A stretch of 64,000 bases of DNA from Pseudacidovorax sp. (GCF_017991995.1 NZ_JAGOPN010000015.1:1-64000); one strand, 5' to 3'. Shown: positions 18,201-27,320, numbered from the stretch's first letter. A program made the numbers and translations. Notes: generated by a model from the sequence alone, not told the origin.

Positions 18201-18463
18201 GCTTCCGCCCCATCATGATGACCACCATGTGCGCCCTGCTCTCGGGCCTGCCGCTGATGCTGGGCCACGGCGCCGGCTCCGAGCTGCGCCGGCCGCTGGG
18301 CTATGCCATGGTGGGCGGGCTGCTGCTGTCGCAGGTGCTCACGCTCTTCACCACGCCGGTGGTCTACCTCTACCTCGACCGCGCCCACCACTGGTACATG
18401 CGCCGCAAGGCCGCGGGTGCCGCACGCGCCGCCACGCCGCGGCTGGAGGCCGCCCAGCCATGA
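15287..18463 (+). CDS. RND multidrug efflux permease (MdtB/MdtC-like, HAE-1)
   Basis: A 1058-residue inner-membrane proton antiporter. It begins [20 protein letters not shown], the typical first helix, and shows the two porter/docking halves and twelve helices expected. The proton-relay pair of helix 4 is in [22 protein letters not shown]. The sequence style ([20 protein letters not shown]) is that of MdtB/MdtC/MuxB. E. coli MdtBC is a heteromer, but only one pump gene is present here. The start is a GTG overlapping the adaptor stop, and the stop overlaps the response-regulator ATG. It expels organic compounds by family; the metal-type regulator leaves a metal-linked role possible. Confidence 0.93.
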   Translation: MSISAAFIRRPIGTSLLAVALLLIGLVAWPMLPVAPLPQVDFPTLQVTGRLPGASPETMASNVAQPLERQFSLIPGLSQMTSTSSLGLTQITLQFDLDRNIDGAALDVQTAINSATGQLPKNLPSPPSFRKINPADAPVLILAVQSQVLPMTQVDDYAENILAQQISRIEGVGLVNVFGQQKPAVRIQVDPARIKGLGLSLEDIRGVIANTTVSAPTGTLDGASQAMNVYTNDQLLKAAPWNDMVLAYRNGAPIRVRDVGVAVDGPENAKIAAWAFPGKAEPEGSHIEPGQAISLAITKMPGANVIDTVDRIFAALPKLKASIPPSVTVSTIIDRTQTIRASVKDVEFTLVLSVALVVAVIFVFLRSLTVTLIPSVTVPLALLGTAAVMYVLGYSLDNLSLMALTIAVGFVVDDAIVMLENIYRHIEDGMPPMQAALQGAQEIGFTIVSISVSLVAVFIPLLLMGGIVGRLFREFAVTVTLTIAVSVVVSLTLTPMLCAKFLKNPHGDGTHAAPKHGKLFDLFERGFEAMIGGYRRALEVVLRHPFITLMSFIATVAATVALFIVIPKGFFPQQDTGYIFGTAVAGQDSSSEAMHGRMLALADIVRQDPDVTAFGLQAGASTFNSGNFFIGLKPKEDGRTETADEIIGRLRPKLARVPGITLYMQAGQDINVGGRLARTQYQYTLTDTDLGELDTWTQRITQRLQQLPALTDVSSDQQNAAPMASLTIDRQRASSYGITPALIDATLYDAIGQRQVAQYFTQLNSYNVVLEVTPALQQDPSLFDRLFITSPINGQQIPLSTFVKLDTTRTSYLAVNHQGQFPAATISFNLKPGFALGQAVEQIQQAQAEMGVPPTLTGSFQGTAQAFSASLRTQPYLILAALIAVYIVLGLLYESYIHPLTILSTLPSAGVGALLILMAGGYDLSVIALIGIILLIGIVKKNGIMMVDFALHAERDRGMSPRDAIFEACVLRFRPIMMTTMCALLSGLPLMLGHGAGSELRRPLGYAMVGGLLLSQVLTLFTTPVVYLYLDRAHHWYMRRKAAGAARAATPRLEAAQP

Positions 18464-19161
18464 TGCGGGTGCTGATCGTCGAGGACGAGCGCAAGACGGC
18501 CGACTACCTCAGCCAGGGCCTGACCGAGCAGGGCTGCACGGTGGACGTCGCCTACGACGGCATCGACGGCCAGCACCTGGCGCTGCACCACGACTTCGAC
18601 GTCATCGTGCTCGACGCCATGCTCCCGGGCCTGGACGGCTTCGAGGTGTTGCGCTCGCTGCGCGCCGTCAAGGGCACGCCGGTCATCATGCTCACCGCCC
18701 GCGACGGCGTGGAAGACCGGGTGCGGGGCCTGCAGGGCGGCGCGGACGACTACCTCGTCAAGCCCTTCTCGTTCATCGAGCTGCAGGCCCGGCTGCAGGC
18801 GCTCACGCGCCGCGGCCGCGCGCAGGAGCCCACGCTGCTGCGCGTGGGCGATCTGCAGATCGACCTGATCAGCCGCCGCGCCCTGCGCGCCGGTCAGCGC
18901 ATCGACCTCACGGCCAAGGAATTCGCACTGCTCACCCTGCTGGCCCGCCGCCAGGGCGACATCCTGTCCAAGACCGCCATCGCCGAGCAGGTGTGGGACA
19001 TGAACTTCGACAGCAACACCAATGTGGTCGAGGTGGCCATCAAGCGCCTGCGCGGCAAGATCGACCTGCCCTTCGCCCAAGCGCTGCTGCACACGGTGCG
19101 CGGCATGGGCTATGTGCTGGAAGAGCGCGCGCCGGGCACTGCCGGCGGCGACGACGACTGA
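18460..19161 (+). CDS. OmpR-family response regulator, heavy-metal (CusR/CopR/IrlR) type
   Basis: A 233-residue regulator. The receiver has VEDERK, the phospho-acceptor in [12 protein letters not shown] (Asp52 if translation begins at the first ATG) and K in [10 protein letters not shown]. The C-terminal winged helix contains [23 protein letters not shown] and the recognition region [18 protein letters not shown], which is typical of CusR/CopR. ATGATG offers two starts one codon apart; the first overlaps the pump stop by four bases. The sensor kinase follows after four bases. The box at 12350-12363 is its likely target. Confidence 0.92.
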   Translation: MMRVLIVEDERKTADYLSQGLTEQGCTVDVAYDGIDGQHLALHHDFDVIVLDAMLPGLDGFEVLRSLRAVKGTPVIMLTARDGVEDRVRGLQGGADDYLVKPFSFIELQARLQALTRRGRAQEPTLLRVGDLQIDLISRRALRAGQRIDLTAKEFALLTLLARRQGDILSKTAIAEQVWDMNFDSNTNVVEVAIKRLRGKIDLPFAQALLHTVRGMGYVLEERAPGTAGGDDD

Positions 19162-19165
19162 GGGC

Positions 19166-20536
19166 ATGCGCCGCGGCTCCATCGCCCTGCGTCTGGCGCT
19201 GATGTTCACCGCCGTGGCGGTGTTCATCTTCGCGTTGCTGGGTGTGGCGCTGTTGCAGGTGTTGCGGCACGAGCTGCGGCGCCACGAGCGCGAAGAGGTG
19301 CAGAGCCGCCTGGAGGATGTGCGCTACATGCTGGAGCATGGCCGCTCGTCGCAACTGGGCCTGCGTGTCCGCGAGAAGATCTCCGCGCTCGAAAGCCGCA
19401 ACGGCGAGGTGCGCTACTGGATGTGGAGCGAGGCGCCCGGCTTCCGCTGGGCCGACGGCGCCCAGGCCATGGCGGATGCGCTGCACGAGGAGGACGGGGT
19501 GGTCGAGCTGCCCCTCGGCCCCAACGGCCGGCCCATGGCGCTGATGTCGGCACGGCTGCCGGCCAACGACGTGCGGCCCGAGGTTCAGCTCATCGCCGGC
19601 GTGAGCGGTGCCGCGCCGCGCCAGACCCTGCACACCTTCGAGGCCGCCATGGCCCTGCTGGCGCTGACCGGCGCGGGCGTGGCTGCACTGATGGGCTATT
19701 GGGTCGCTCGTGTCGGCCTGCGCCCGCTGCAGCGCCTGTCGGCCGAGGCCCAGGGCATCGGCCCGGACAACCGCGGCCAGCGGCTGCAGTTGCCCGCCCT
19801 GCCCATCGAGCTGACGGACATGGGCCAGTCCTTCAACGCCGCGCTGGACCGGCTGGACGGCGCCTACCGCCAGCTGGAGACCTTCAACGCCGACGTGGCC
19901 CACGAGTTGCGCACGCCGCTGGCCAACCTGATCGGCCAGACCCAGGTGACGCTGGCACGCGAGCGCGACGCCGCCGCGCTGCGCGAGGTGCTGCAGTCCA
20001 ACCTGGAGGAGCTGGAGCGGCTGCGCTCCATCGTGGCCGACATGCTCTTCCTGGCCCGCGCCGAACAGGGCGAGCGCGCCCGGCGCCTGGTCGACGCGCC
20101 GCTGGCGCTGGAAGTGGCCAAAACGGTGGAGTTCTTCGACGTGCTGCTGGACGAGGCCGGCCTGCGCGTGGACGTGCAGGGCGACGCCATCGCACCCATC
20201 GAGACCGCCCTCTTCCGCCGCGCGCTGAGCAACCTGCTGCACAACGCCATCCAGCACTCTTCGGGCGGCGACGTGATCGGCGTACGCATCGAGCCGCTGG
20301 CCGGTGGCGCGCGCGTCAGCGTGAGCAACCCCAGCGCGCCCCTGGCGCCCGAGGCGCTCGCACGGCTGTTCGATCGCTTCTACCGCGGCGACAGCTCCCG
20401 GCCCAACAGCGGCGAGAACCACGGGCTGGGCCTGTCCATCGTGCGCGCGGTGGCGGCCATGCATGGCGGGCAGGTGTTCGCGCAGTGGGCCGATGGCGAG
20501 ATCACCGTAGGCTTCACCGTGGCGCCCCGACGATGA
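19166..20536 (+). CDS. Heavy-metal-type sensor histidine kinase (CusS/IrlS family)
   Basis: A 456-residue membrane kinase: helix at about 9-32, a periplasmic sensor of about 125 residues, a second helix at 160-182, a HAMP linker, the HisKA box ADVAHELRTPLANLIGQTQ with His246 and the HATPase with N, G1 and G2 boxes (SNLLHNAIQHS, FDRFYRGDSS, GLGLSIVRAVAAMHGG). The layout is that of CusS/IrlS/CopS. The periplasmic loop has no obvious cluster of Met or His ligands, so a copper or silver signal cannot be asserted. It closes the efflux operon and pairs with the regulator directly upstream. Confidence 0.9.
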   Translation: MRRGSIALRLALMFTAVAVFIFALLGVALLQVLRHELRRHEREEVQSRLEDVRYMLEHGRSSQLGLRVREKISALESRNGEVRYWMWSEAPGFRWADGAQAMADALHEEDGVVELPLGPNGRPMALMSARLPANDVRPEVQLIAGVSGAAPRQTLHTFEAAMALLALTGAGVAALMGYWVARVGLRPLQRLSAEAQGIGPDNRGQRLQLPALPIELTDMGQSFNAALDRLDGAYRQLETFNADVAHELRTPLANLIGQTQVTLARERDAAALREVLQSNLEELERLRSIVADMLFLARAEQGERARRLVDAPLALEVAKTVEFFDVLLDEAGLRVDVQGDAIAPIETALFRRALSNLLHNAIQHSSGGDVIGVRIEPLAGGARVSVSNPSAPLAPEALARLFDRFYRGDSSRPNSGENHGLGLSIVRAVAAMHGGQVFAQWADGEITVGFTVAPRR

Positions 20537-20559
20537 AAAAGGCCCGCACGCAGGCGGGC
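20536..20559 (-). terminator. Rho-independent terminator, leftward (porin transcript)
   Basis: GCCCGC / GCGGGC form a six-base-pair stem around ACGCAG; the five A residues on the plus strand give a U tract on the minus transcript. It lies about 195 bases beyond the porin stop codon and just after the sensor kinase stop, so it may also limit read-through between the convergent units. Confidence 0.55.
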
Positions 20560-20752
20560 TGAAGTGAACCTGCAGGAGGTCCTTGGAGTCTTGCGGCGCG
20601 GGCGTGGACAACAGCCCATGCCCGGCGGGAGACACCCCTCATCGGCAGGCAGGCCGCCGTGAAGGATGGTGGCAGGCCCTGCGGCCCGCCCCCCGGGCGT
20701 CGCGGTCGAATGCGCCAGCAGACCGCGGCACCCGGGGCGGCTTGCGTCAGGC

Positions 20753-22000
20753 TCAGAAGGAGTGACGCACGCCGAACTCGTAGCCGGTCGAGCTCTTGGC
20801 CTGGTAGCCCACGCCGGTCAGGCCGGCCGGGATGGTGGGCGCCACGAAGGCGGGGCCGCCGACCGTGACGTTGGCGCCGTTCTTGTTCGTCACGCGCGAG
20901 ACGGTGGCGTACAGGGCGGTGCGCTTGGACAGGTTGTGCTGGTAGCCCAGGGCGAACTTGTTGGCTTCGCGCTTCTCGGGCTGGAACAGCGCCACGCTGT
21001 CGTTGTCGTAGCGCACGTTGGCATACGACGCGCGGATGATGCCGGCGCCCACGGGCACGCTCACGCCCAGAAGGTAGCCCTGCGTCTTCACCGTGGGGCG
21101 CACGGTCAGCACGCCGGCCACGTAGTCGCGGGCCAGCAGTTCGCGGTCCAGCTCGCGGCGCGAATACTCGCCAAAGAGCTTGGCGACGCCGAAGTCCCAG
21201 GTGGCGCCGAGGCTGAAGATCTTGTCCTTGAAGCGGCGGTCGGTCAGCGCGCTGATCGTGTCCTTGCCCTTGTTGGCGCCGTCCACGTTGTCGAGCTGGC
21301 CATAGGCCAGGGCCACGTCCAGCGGGCCGTTGGCGTAGCCGACGCGGGCGCCGGCGTAGCGGCCTTCGTCGGAGTCGCGCTGGTTCAGGCCCAGGGGAGA
21401 GATGCTGGCGCGCTCGGACATGCCATACATCACGTTGCCATACACGCCAGCCAGGCCGGCAGGCAGGTAGTACTGCAACGCATTGCTGACGCGGCCGTGG
21501 CTGTAGGCCGAGGCGATCAGCGAGCCGCCGACGCCGGTGGCGCCGAAGGGATCGAAGGTGTCGTCGTTGACCTTGGCCGGCGAGTTGTCGCGACCCAGGC
21601 GCACTTCACCGAAGCTGCCGGCCAGGCTCACGGTGGAGCGGCGCTGGAAGTTCAGCGCGCCACTGGCAGCGCCGGTGCCGTCGTCGTTGTTGAGGGCACC
21701 TTCGAGCCAGAAGCTGGCGCTCAGGCCGTTGCCCAGGTCCTCGACGCCCCGGAAGCCCAGGCGGCTGGAGCTCAGGCCCGAATTGCGCAGCTCGGTGCGG
21801 CTGGCCTCGACCGACTGCGGCAGCAGGGCGAGCGAAGGGTTGACCAGCGTGGCCAGCGTGGGGTTGGTCAGGACCAGCTCGCCCTTGTTGCTGGTATGGC
21901 TGACGGCGGCGTCGAGCACACCGAACAGGGTGACCGTCGACTGCGCGGACGCGGCGCCACACACCACCATGGCGGCCAGTGCCGCGAGACTCTTTTTCAT
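20753..22000 (-). CDS. Gram-negative porin (porin_4 / OmpC-like family)
   Basis: A 415-residue outer-membrane 16-stranded trimeric porin of the type abundant in Comamonadaceae and Burkholderiales. The signal peptide is MKKSLAALAAMVVCGAASAQ, followed by the standard mature start STVTLFGVLDAAVSH. Glycine-rich strands with SSRLGFRGVEDLGNGLSASFWLEG follow, and the protein ends in YEFGVRHSF with the C-terminal phenylalanine required for BAM recognition. It stands alone between the efflux operon and the methyltransferase. Its upstream region (22001-22140) is the most AT-rich part nearby, as expected for a strong promoter, but I could not fix a convincing -35/-10 pair. Confidence 0.93.
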   Translation of the reverse strand: MKKSLAALAAMVVCGAASAQSTVTLFGVLDAAVSHTSNKGELVLTNPTLATLVNPSLALLPQSVEASRTELRNSGLSSSRLGFRGVEDLGNGLSASFWLEGALNNDDGTGAASGALNFQRRSTVSLAGSFGEVRLGRDNSPAKVNDDTFDPFGATGVGGSLIASAYSHGRVSNALQYYLPAGLAGVYGNVMYGMSERASISPLGLNQRDSDEGRYAGARVGYANGPLDVALAYGQLDNVDGANKGKDTISALTDRRFKDKIFSLGATWDFGVAKLFGEYSRRELDRELLARDYVAGVLTVRPTVKTQGYLLGVSVPVGAGIIRASYANVRYDNDSVALFQPEKREANKFALGYQHNLSKRTALYATVSRVTNKNGANVTVGGPAFVAPTIPAGLTGVGYQAKSSTGYEFGVRHSF

Positions 22001-22213
22001 GCGTTGAACTCCAGATGAAGCGTTTTGCTTCTCTTGACGGAAGCGGTTGGAAGCGCCCAGAAGGCCTGGGCTGAACGCGAGTCTGCAACGCCAAAAAGTC
22101 TCCCAAATTACATGGTATTAACCCTTAATTTCGACGCCTTTTTCGTGAATTCATCGCCTTTTCACTCGTGTCTGACAGCAAGCTGACCAAAGGTCAGGCA
22201 GGCCGCCCGGGCG

Positions 22214-22849
22214 TCACGCGCGCAGCGAATAGGACAGCGCCCAGAAGTGCTGCCACACGCGGTATTCACTGATGCGTGCGTAGGGCGCTACGGCCGACAG
22301 CAACGCGTCGCGGCTGGGAAAGTTCTTGAGCACGCGATGCACGGAGCCATCGGCCAGTCGCCGCAGCTGCCAGGTGTTGCCGCCACAGTCCTGCTCGGCG
22401 ATGGGCGTGCTGCTGCCGGGAACGAAAAGGTTGTCGATGAACACCACCTGCGCGCCGGGCTTCAGCACGCGGTGCAGCCCCTGCAGGAAGGCGTCGATGC
22501 GGTCCAGCGGAATGTGCGACCACCAGAAGCCGGCGAAGGCAGCATCGAAGGCGTGCGCCGCCACCGGCAGCGCATAGGCGTCGCCCTGCAACCAGCGCAC
22601 AGGGGCATCGGGCAACCGGCGCTCGGCGATGCGCAGCGTCTCCACCGCGCCATCGAGCGCCACCACCCCGGCCGTCGCCGCTGCGTAGAACTGCGTCCAG
22701 TAGCCCGTGCCGCAGGCCACCTCCAGAACGTGGCGGCCGGCGAGCACGCCGGGCAGCCAGGCTTCCATCTCCCGAAGGTCGGCCTGCCGTTCGGGCTTGG
22801 CGTAGATGCGGTCGTATTCCGCGGCGCGGGCGGCGTAGTAGTCCTGCAT
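22214..22849 (-). CDS. Class I SAM-dependent methyltransferase
   Basis: A 211-residue methyltransferase. The SAM-binding motif I is VLEVACGTGYWTQF, the acidic residue after strand 2 is in VVALDGAVETL, and motif II is FDAAFAGFWWSHIP; a YYAARAAEYDRIY N-terminus is common in this group. The start is the ATG of MQDYYAAR, preceded by GGAGA. The acceptor is not evident: there is no ubiquinone- or phospholipid-specific signature and the neighbours (porin, esterase) give no clear hint. It is read leftwards with about 130 bases to the esterase upstream, so it may be an independent unit. Confidence 0.83.
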   Translation of the reverse strand: MQDYYAARAAEYDRIYAKPERQADLREMEAWLPGVLAGRHVLEVACGTGYWTQFYAAATAGVVALDGAVETLRIAERRLPDAPVRWLQGDAYALPVAAHAFDAAFAGFWWSHIPLDRIDAFLQGLHRVLKPGAQVVFIDNLFVPGSSTPIAEQDCGGNTWQLRRLADGSVHRVLKNFPSRDALLSAVAPYARISEYRVWQHFWALSYSLRA

Positions 22850-22981
22850 GGCGTTGTCTCCGGGGATCGCGAAGCGCCACGCCCGCAAGACGCGGCGGCG
22901 CATTGTGCGGCGCCCTGGCTGACGGCTGGCCTCGACGAAAGTGCCGGAAGCTTGCCGACGCCGTCGCTCGAACGCCGTCGC

Positions 22982-24418
22982 TCAGGGCGCCGCCACGGCC
23001 TCGCGCGCGCCGAAGAGCTTCACGCAAGGCAGCTCCGGCCTGTGCGCGGCCCAGCCCGGATCGCCGGTCTTCGCAAAGCGCACCCAGGCCTGCTGCATCT
23101 GCTGCGACAACGCACGCGGGGGCGAGGTGCCCGCCAGCTCGCGCGCCGCCGCGTTGTCGACGTTGCCGAACACGAAGGGCAACTCGACGCCGTGCGCCGC
23201 GCCCAGGTGCCCGTCGAAGCCGGGCGACGGCCAGACGAAGCGGTAGCGATGGGCCGAGGCTGCGCGCGTGGCCGCCAGGTGTGCGAGCGCCGCCGCGGGC
23301 GCGGCGTAGTGGTAGTCGGACTGCAGGGCGCACAGGCGCTCGCCGGAGGTGCTTGCCTGCGCCACGGGAAGCGCCACGCCGGCGCTGCGGGCGAAGTCCT
23401 CCACATCGGCCTCGGTGATGCGCGCCAGCCCGCCGCCGGGCACGTGGTACAGCCGCATCTCGTCGGCGTTGTGGCCCACCAGCAGTTGCAAGGACGAGGG
23501 TTGCTGCCACGCCGTCTGCAAGGCCTGCAGGGGTGGCGCCACCAGCATCCGGCCGTCGAGCACCGGCCGCAGCGGAAAGAGATGGCGGCTCGCCAGCCCC
23601 ATCGTGCGGCGCAGACCGGCATCCTGCGTCAGCCGCTGCACTGCGCGCAGCAGCGGGGCCAGCGGCGCCTGGGCCAGGGCCGCCCGATCGGGCACCACGC
23701 CGGCCAGCTCGCCGATGGCCGCAAGGGCGGCCTGGGCCTCTTCCACCGTCTGGCAAGCCACGCTGGGACTTTGCAGGATGACGCGCTGGAACAGCCCGCG
23801 GGCCTCGGGCAGGCCCATCAGGCAGGCAATGGCCCCCGCCCCCGCCGATTGGCCGAAGGCGGTGACCCGCGCTGCATCGCCGCCCCAGGCGCCGATGTGG
23901 TCCTGCACCCAGCGCAGGGCCATCAGCTGGTCGAGCAAGCCGCGGTTGGGCGGCGCATCCGGCAGGTGCGCGAAGCCGTCGACGCCCAGTCGGTACTGGA
24001 TGGAGACGAACACCACGCCCTGCCGCGCAAAGGCCGCGCCGTCGTACAGCGGCTCGGACGCGCTGCCGCGCACGAAGCCGCCACCGTGCACCCAGACCAT
24101 GACGGGCAGGCGCGCGTCGGCCGGCGCGTCGGGCGCCCAGACGTTGAGCGACAGTGCATCCTCGCCGCCCACCGGATCGGCGTCGGGCGCGGCATGGCGC
24201 GGCCAGTGGGGAAAGGCGGGGCCGAAGTCGAGCGCCTCGCGCACGCCCTGCCACGGCGCAGCGGCAACGGGTGGCGCGAAGCGACGCGTGCCGAAGGGCG
24301 GCAGCGCGTAGCGGATGCCCTTGAAGACGCGAAGCCCGGCCTCCCGCCAGCCCCGAAGACGACCGCCGTGCGAGAGCTGCACTTCGGGCGCGCCGCGCGC
24401 GTCAGTCACGCTCGCCAT
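22982..24418 (-). CDS. Type B carboxylesterase
   Basis: A 478-residue carboxylesterase of the COesterase family. Marks are FKGIRYALPPFGTRRFAPP, the oxyanion-hole motif VHGGGFVRGS, the nucleophile elbow FGQSAGAGA, the acid in GHNADEMRLY and the histidine in AAHGVELPFVFG. There is no signal peptide, so a cytoplasmic location is likely. The ATG of MASVTDARG is preferred over the longer frame, which runs back into the upstream gene. It follows the Bug binding protein by 49 bases and the TetR gene lies before that, so these three may form one operon for an imported ester or a lactone. Confidence 0.87.
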   Translation of the reverse strand: MASVTDARGAPEVQLSHGGRLRGWREAGLRVFKGIRYALPPFGTRRFAPPVAAAPWQGVREALDFGPAFPHWPRHAAPDADPVGGEDALSLNVWAPDAPADARLPVMVWVHGGGFVRGSASEPLYDGAAFARQGVVFVSIQYRLGVDGFAHLPDAPPNRGLLDQLMALRWVQDHIGAWGGDAARVTAFGQSAGAGAIACLMGLPEARGLFQRVILQSPSVACQTVEEAQAALAAIGELAGVVPDRAALAQAPLAPLLRAVQRLTQDAGLRRTMGLASRHLFPLRPVLDGRMLVAPPLQALQTAWQQPSSLQLLVGHNADEMRLYHVPGGGLARITEADVEDFARSAGVALPVAQASTSGERLCALQSDYHYAAPAAALAHLAATRAASAHRYRFVWPSPGFDGHLGAAHGVELPFVFGNVDNAAARELAGTSPPRALSQQMQQAWVRFAKTGDPGWAAHRPELPCVKLFGAREAVAAP

Positions 24419-24467
24419 TGCGCAGGGCGCTCGGGCCTCGTGCCAGTCTTGCGACGCGGTCCTTCGC

Positions 24468-25460
24468 TCATTCGGTGGCCAAGCCCAGCTTGTCGATGAG
24501 CGGCCGCCACACCGCGGCGTCGCGCGCAGCCCAGGCGCGCACATCGGCCGGCTTGGAGGCCGTGAGCGTCACGCTCATCGTCTCCAGTCGCTGGAGGTAC
24601 TGGGCATTGCTGCGGCAGCCCTCGCTGACCGCATTGAGCCGCGCCAGCAGTTGCGGCGGCGTGCCGGCCTTGGCCACGATGGCGATCCACGAGGGCCGAG
24701 CCAGGTCGGCAGCGGCGGGCAGCAGCTCGGCGATGGTGGGGACGTCCGGCATCAGCGCGGAGCGCTGGTTGTCGAAGACCGCCAGCGCCACCAGCTTGCC
24801 GGCCTTGACCTGGGGAGCCGCGGTGCCGCCGACCAGCGTCATGGCCTGGATCTGATGGCCCATCAGCGCTGCCATGCCTGCGCCCTCGCCCACGAAGGGC
24901 ACATGGGTGCCGGCCACGCCCAGCCTGTCGAGCAGGGCCGTGGTCAGCAGGTGCGCGGGGCTGCCCTTGCCCGGCGAGCCGAAGTTCAGCCCACCGGGCG
25001 TGGCCGCCGCCAGCTTCTGCAGGTCCGCCAGCCGAGCCACGCCCTCGCCAGCGGGCACCGTCAGCACCAGGGGCGAGGTGCCCAGCACGGCCACGCCGTC
25101 GAAGTCGGTCGACGGGTCGTAGGGATGCTGGCGATAGGTGTAGGGCGTGATGCTCATCTGCGACATGCCGATGCTCATCAACGTGTACCCGTCGGCCGCC
25201 TGGCCCTTGAGCGCGCTGACAGCCAGGATGCCGTTGGCGCCCGGCCGGTTCTGCACCACGACGGGCTGGCCCAGCGCCTGCGCCGCGCAGTCGGCCCAGA
25301 CCCGCGTCATCGCATCGGACCCGCTGCCCGGCGGCTGCTGGGCGATCAGCTGGATGGGCTTGGTGGGATAGGCGGGCGCCTGCGCGCTGGCCGCTGCGGC
25401 AACGAAGAGCGAGCCGAGGCCCGCCAGGGCGGCAAGCCGCCGGCGAAGGGAAATCGTCAT
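24468..25460 (-). CDS. Bug/TctC-family periplasmic solute-binding protein
   Basis: A 330-residue tripartite tricarboxylate transporter-type receptor. The Sec signal peptide ends SLFVAAAASAQA; the mature protein starts YPTKPIQLIAQQPPGSGSD, the ligand loop common to Bug proteins, and contains VVVQNRPGANGILA. The ligand is a small organic acid in characterised relatives but is unknown here. No TctA/TctB permease is adjacent; the nearest is at 36202-38167. It sits between a TetR gene (60 bases upstream) and the carboxylesterase (49 bases downstream), all leftward. Confidence 0.9.
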   Translation of the reverse strand: MTISLRRRLAALAGLGSLFVAAAASAQAPAYPTKPIQLIAQQPPGSGSDAMTRVWADCAAQALGQPVVVQNRPGANGILAVSALKGQAADGYTLMSIGMSQMSITPYTYRQHPYDPSTDFDGVAVLGTSPLVLTVPAGEGVARLADLQKLAAATPGGLNFGSPGKGSPAHLLTTALLDRLGVAGTHVPFVGEGAGMAALMGHQIQAMTLVGGTAAPQVKAGKLVALAVFDNQRSALMPDVPTIAELLPAAADLARPSWIAIVAKAGTPPQLLARLNAVSEGCRSNAQYLQRLETMSVTLTASKPADVRAWAARDAAVWRPLIDKLGLATE

Positions 25461-25520
25461 GGTGTCTCCTGAGGTCTTGTGAGGGATCGGGGAAAGCAGC
25501 GGGCGTACGGCGTCGAGGGA

Positions 25521-26210
25521 TCAACCGGGGGGCGCGCGACGGCGGGCGGGCTTGGCCCTGCGCGAAGGTGGCTCGGCGGCCGGTGCCGCGCACCGCGCCG
25601 CGATCAGTTCCGCCAGCAACGCGAGCTGGGCCGAGGCGGAGGCAGAAGGCTGCGTGCGGCCGTGGCCCTCGAAGAGCTGCAGCAGGCCCAGCCCGCGCAG
25701 CGTCGAGAACACGAGGCCCAGCAGCGCCTCGCGGTCAGGCTGCGCCGCCAACTCCGGAAAGGTGGCGAAGAAGCCCTGCGACAGCTGCGCATCGAGCGCA
25801 TCGCGCTGCCGGGCAATGTGGTCCAGCACCTCGGGCTGGCCGCGCGAGCCCAGGTAGATGTTCCAGGCCACCAGGAAGCGCGGCTGGGCATAGACCAAGG
25901 TATGGAGCGTCTGCAGGAAGCGCGCGGCGCGCTCCTGCGCGCCCAGCGCGACAGGCGGCCAGAACTCGCCGGCGTCGATGTGGCTGCGCAGCAGCTCGTC
26001 GAGCACCTGCATCATCAGCACGGCCTTGGACTCGAAGTGGTGCTGCACGGCGCCAGAGGTGAGCCCCGCGCTGCGGGCCAGCGCGTGGATGGACATCTGC
26101 CCGAAGCCCTGCTGCCCGATCAGGTCGATGGCTGTGCTGATGAGGTGCTGGCGCGTCTGCGCGCTGCGCTCGGCATGGGAGCGGCGGCCGGGGCGTGAGG
26201 ATGCGGTCAT
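25521..26210 (-). CDS. TetR-family transcriptional regulator
   Basis: A 229-residue regulator. The N-terminal helix-turn-helix is TRQHLISTAIDLIGQQGFGQMSIHALARSAGLTSG, here split for length: the recognition part is LTSGAVQHHFESKAVLMMQV. The effector domain is helical and the last 20 residues are Arg/Ala/Pro-rich. The ATG at 26210 gives the usual length; a longer frame upstream is unlike coding sequence. It is probably the first gene of a unit with the Bug protein and esterase and would repress it. A quasi-palindrome at 26288-26303 is the best operator candidate. Confidence 0.85.
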   Translation of the reverse strand: MTASSRPGRRSHAERSAQTRQHLISTAIDLIGQQGFGQMSIHALARSAGLTSGAVQHHFESKAVLMMQVLDELLRSHIDAGEFWPPVALGAQERAARFLQTLHTLVYAQPRFLVAWNIYLGSRGQPEVLDHIARQRDALDAQLSQGFFATFPELAAQPDREALLGLVFSTLRGLGLLQLFEGHGRTQPSASASAQLALLAELIAARCAAPAAEPPSRRAKPARRRAPPG

Positions 26211-26287
26211 GGGAGCGCCTTCGGATGGGACAGTCGCACAAACGCCGCGGAGGGCGGCCACTGCGGCTGGCCTGCATTCACATTTTG

Positions 26288-26303
26288 CATTTCGAGCGTA
26301 ATG
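26288..26303. promoter_or_regulatory. Candidate TetR operator (quasi-palindrome)
   Basis: CATTTCGAGCGTAATG pairs at six of eight positions about its centre and lies in an AT-rich island about 78 bases upstream of the TetR start. It is the only such site in the gap between the LysR and TetR genes. The assignment rests on symmetry and position only. Confidence 0.35.
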
Positions 26304-26379
26304 TATTTGTGCGCCGAGGAGCCGCACCTTGGGGTATGCCCGCGTGCCCCCGGGCCGGCATGCACAAGCGCCGTTGCCT

Positions 26380-27303
26380 TCAGCGTTGCCTCGATGCCCT
26401 TCCCGCAGCCACCGGCGCATCCGGCCAGTGGGCAGCCAAGTGGTCGATGAAGGACGCGATCCGCGCCGTGAGCGGCGTGTTGCGGTAGTACACCGCCTGC
26501 ACGGCCTGCCGCACGTCGCGCGTGAGCCGCGGAAGCACTGGCACCAGCCGGCCTTCGGCGATGTCGCGCGCGGTCAGGAAGTCGGCCAGGCAGGCGATGC
26601 CCGCCCCCTCCAGCGCCAATTGCCGCAGCGTCTCACCGCTGGAGGCCGCGAGGGCGGGCTCGATGCGCAGCGGATGGCCTTCGGCATCGGCCACCGGCCA
26701 TTCGTTGAGGCTGCTGGGCGTCGTGAAGCCCAGCAGCGTGTGTCGCGCGAGCTCGGCCACGCGGCGCGGCGTGCCGGCCGCGGCCAGATAGTCCGGCGAC
26801 GCCAGCAGCCGCAGCGCGCTGCTGCCCAGCGGCCGCGCATGCAGCGTGGAGTCGCGCAGGCGGCCGATGCGGATGGCCACGTCCACGCGGTGTTCGAGCA
26901 GGTCGATCAAACCGTCGTGGCTGTGCAATTCCAGCGTGACCTCCGGGTAGCGCGCCCGGTAGCCCGCGACCAGCGGCACCACCACATGCAGCATGAAGGG
27001 CGAGGCGGCGTCCACCCGCAGCCGGCCGGCGGGGCGCTCGCGGCGTGCGGCCATGTCCTCTTCGGCGGCATCGACGCTGGCCAGGATGGCCCGCGCACGC
27101 GCCAGGAAGGCGGCGCCTTCCTCCGTCAGTTCCAGCCGGCGGGTGGTGCGGCGCATCAGCGTGGTGCCGAGCTTCTGCTCCAGCCGCGCCAGCGTGCGGC
27201 TGACGGCCGAGACGGTCATGCCCAGCTGATCGGCCGCCCGCGACAGGGCGCCGGTGTCGACCACGGCGGCCAGGGTCTGCATCTCGTCCAGCGTCGTCTT
27301 CAT
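26380..27303 (-). CDS. LysR-type regulator, YafC-like
   Basis: A 307-residue LysR protein of the large proteobacterial group that includes YafC and DmlR. The winged helix is in residues 5-62 (ALSRAADQLGMTVSAVSRTL and LEQKLGTTLMRRTTRRLELT), followed by a typical substrate-binding domain (AGRLRVDAASPFMLHVVVP). The ATG at 27303 abuts a palindrome. It is divergent from an MFS transporter, which is followed by a DkgB-type reductase; in E. coli yafC also neighbours dkgB. I infer control of the MFS gene and possibly the reductase. Confidence 0.88.
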   Translation of the reverse strand: MKTTLDEMQTLAAVVDTGALSRAADQLGMTVSAVSRTLARLEQKLGTTLMRRTTRRLELTEEGAAFLARARAILASVDAAEEDMAARRERPAGRLRVDAASPFMLHVVVPLVAGYRARYPEVTLELHSHDGLIDLLEHRVDVAIRIGRLRDSTLHARPLGSSALRLLASPDYLAAAGTPRRVAELARHTLLGFTTPSSLNEWPVADAEGHPLRIEPALAASSGETLRQLALEGAGIACLADFLTARDIAEGRLVPVLPRLTRDVRQAVQAVYYRNTPLTARIASFIDHLAAHWPDAPVAAGRASRQR

Positions 27304-27305
27304 TC

Positions 27306-27320
27306 TTGATTCCAGATCAA
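27306..27320. promoter_or_regulatory. LysR-type operator (T-N11-A palindrome)
   Basis: TTGAT-TCCAG-ATCAA is a perfect inverted repeat that also fits the T-N11-A LysR consensus. It begins two bases before the LysR start codon and lies 117 bases before the divergent MFS start, so binding here would directly limit the regulator's own expression. Confidence 0.5.

Noticed and set aside
12372..18391. Long minus-strand open frames opposite the RND efflux operon
   Set aside because: The composition is His/Gly/Gln-rich shadow coding and the plus-strand genes there are unmistakable.
22183..22197. CTGACC-AAA-GGTCAG hairpin after the methyltransferase gene
   Set aside because: The stem is perfect but no U tract follows in either direction, and it could equally be an operator or chance; too little support for a call.
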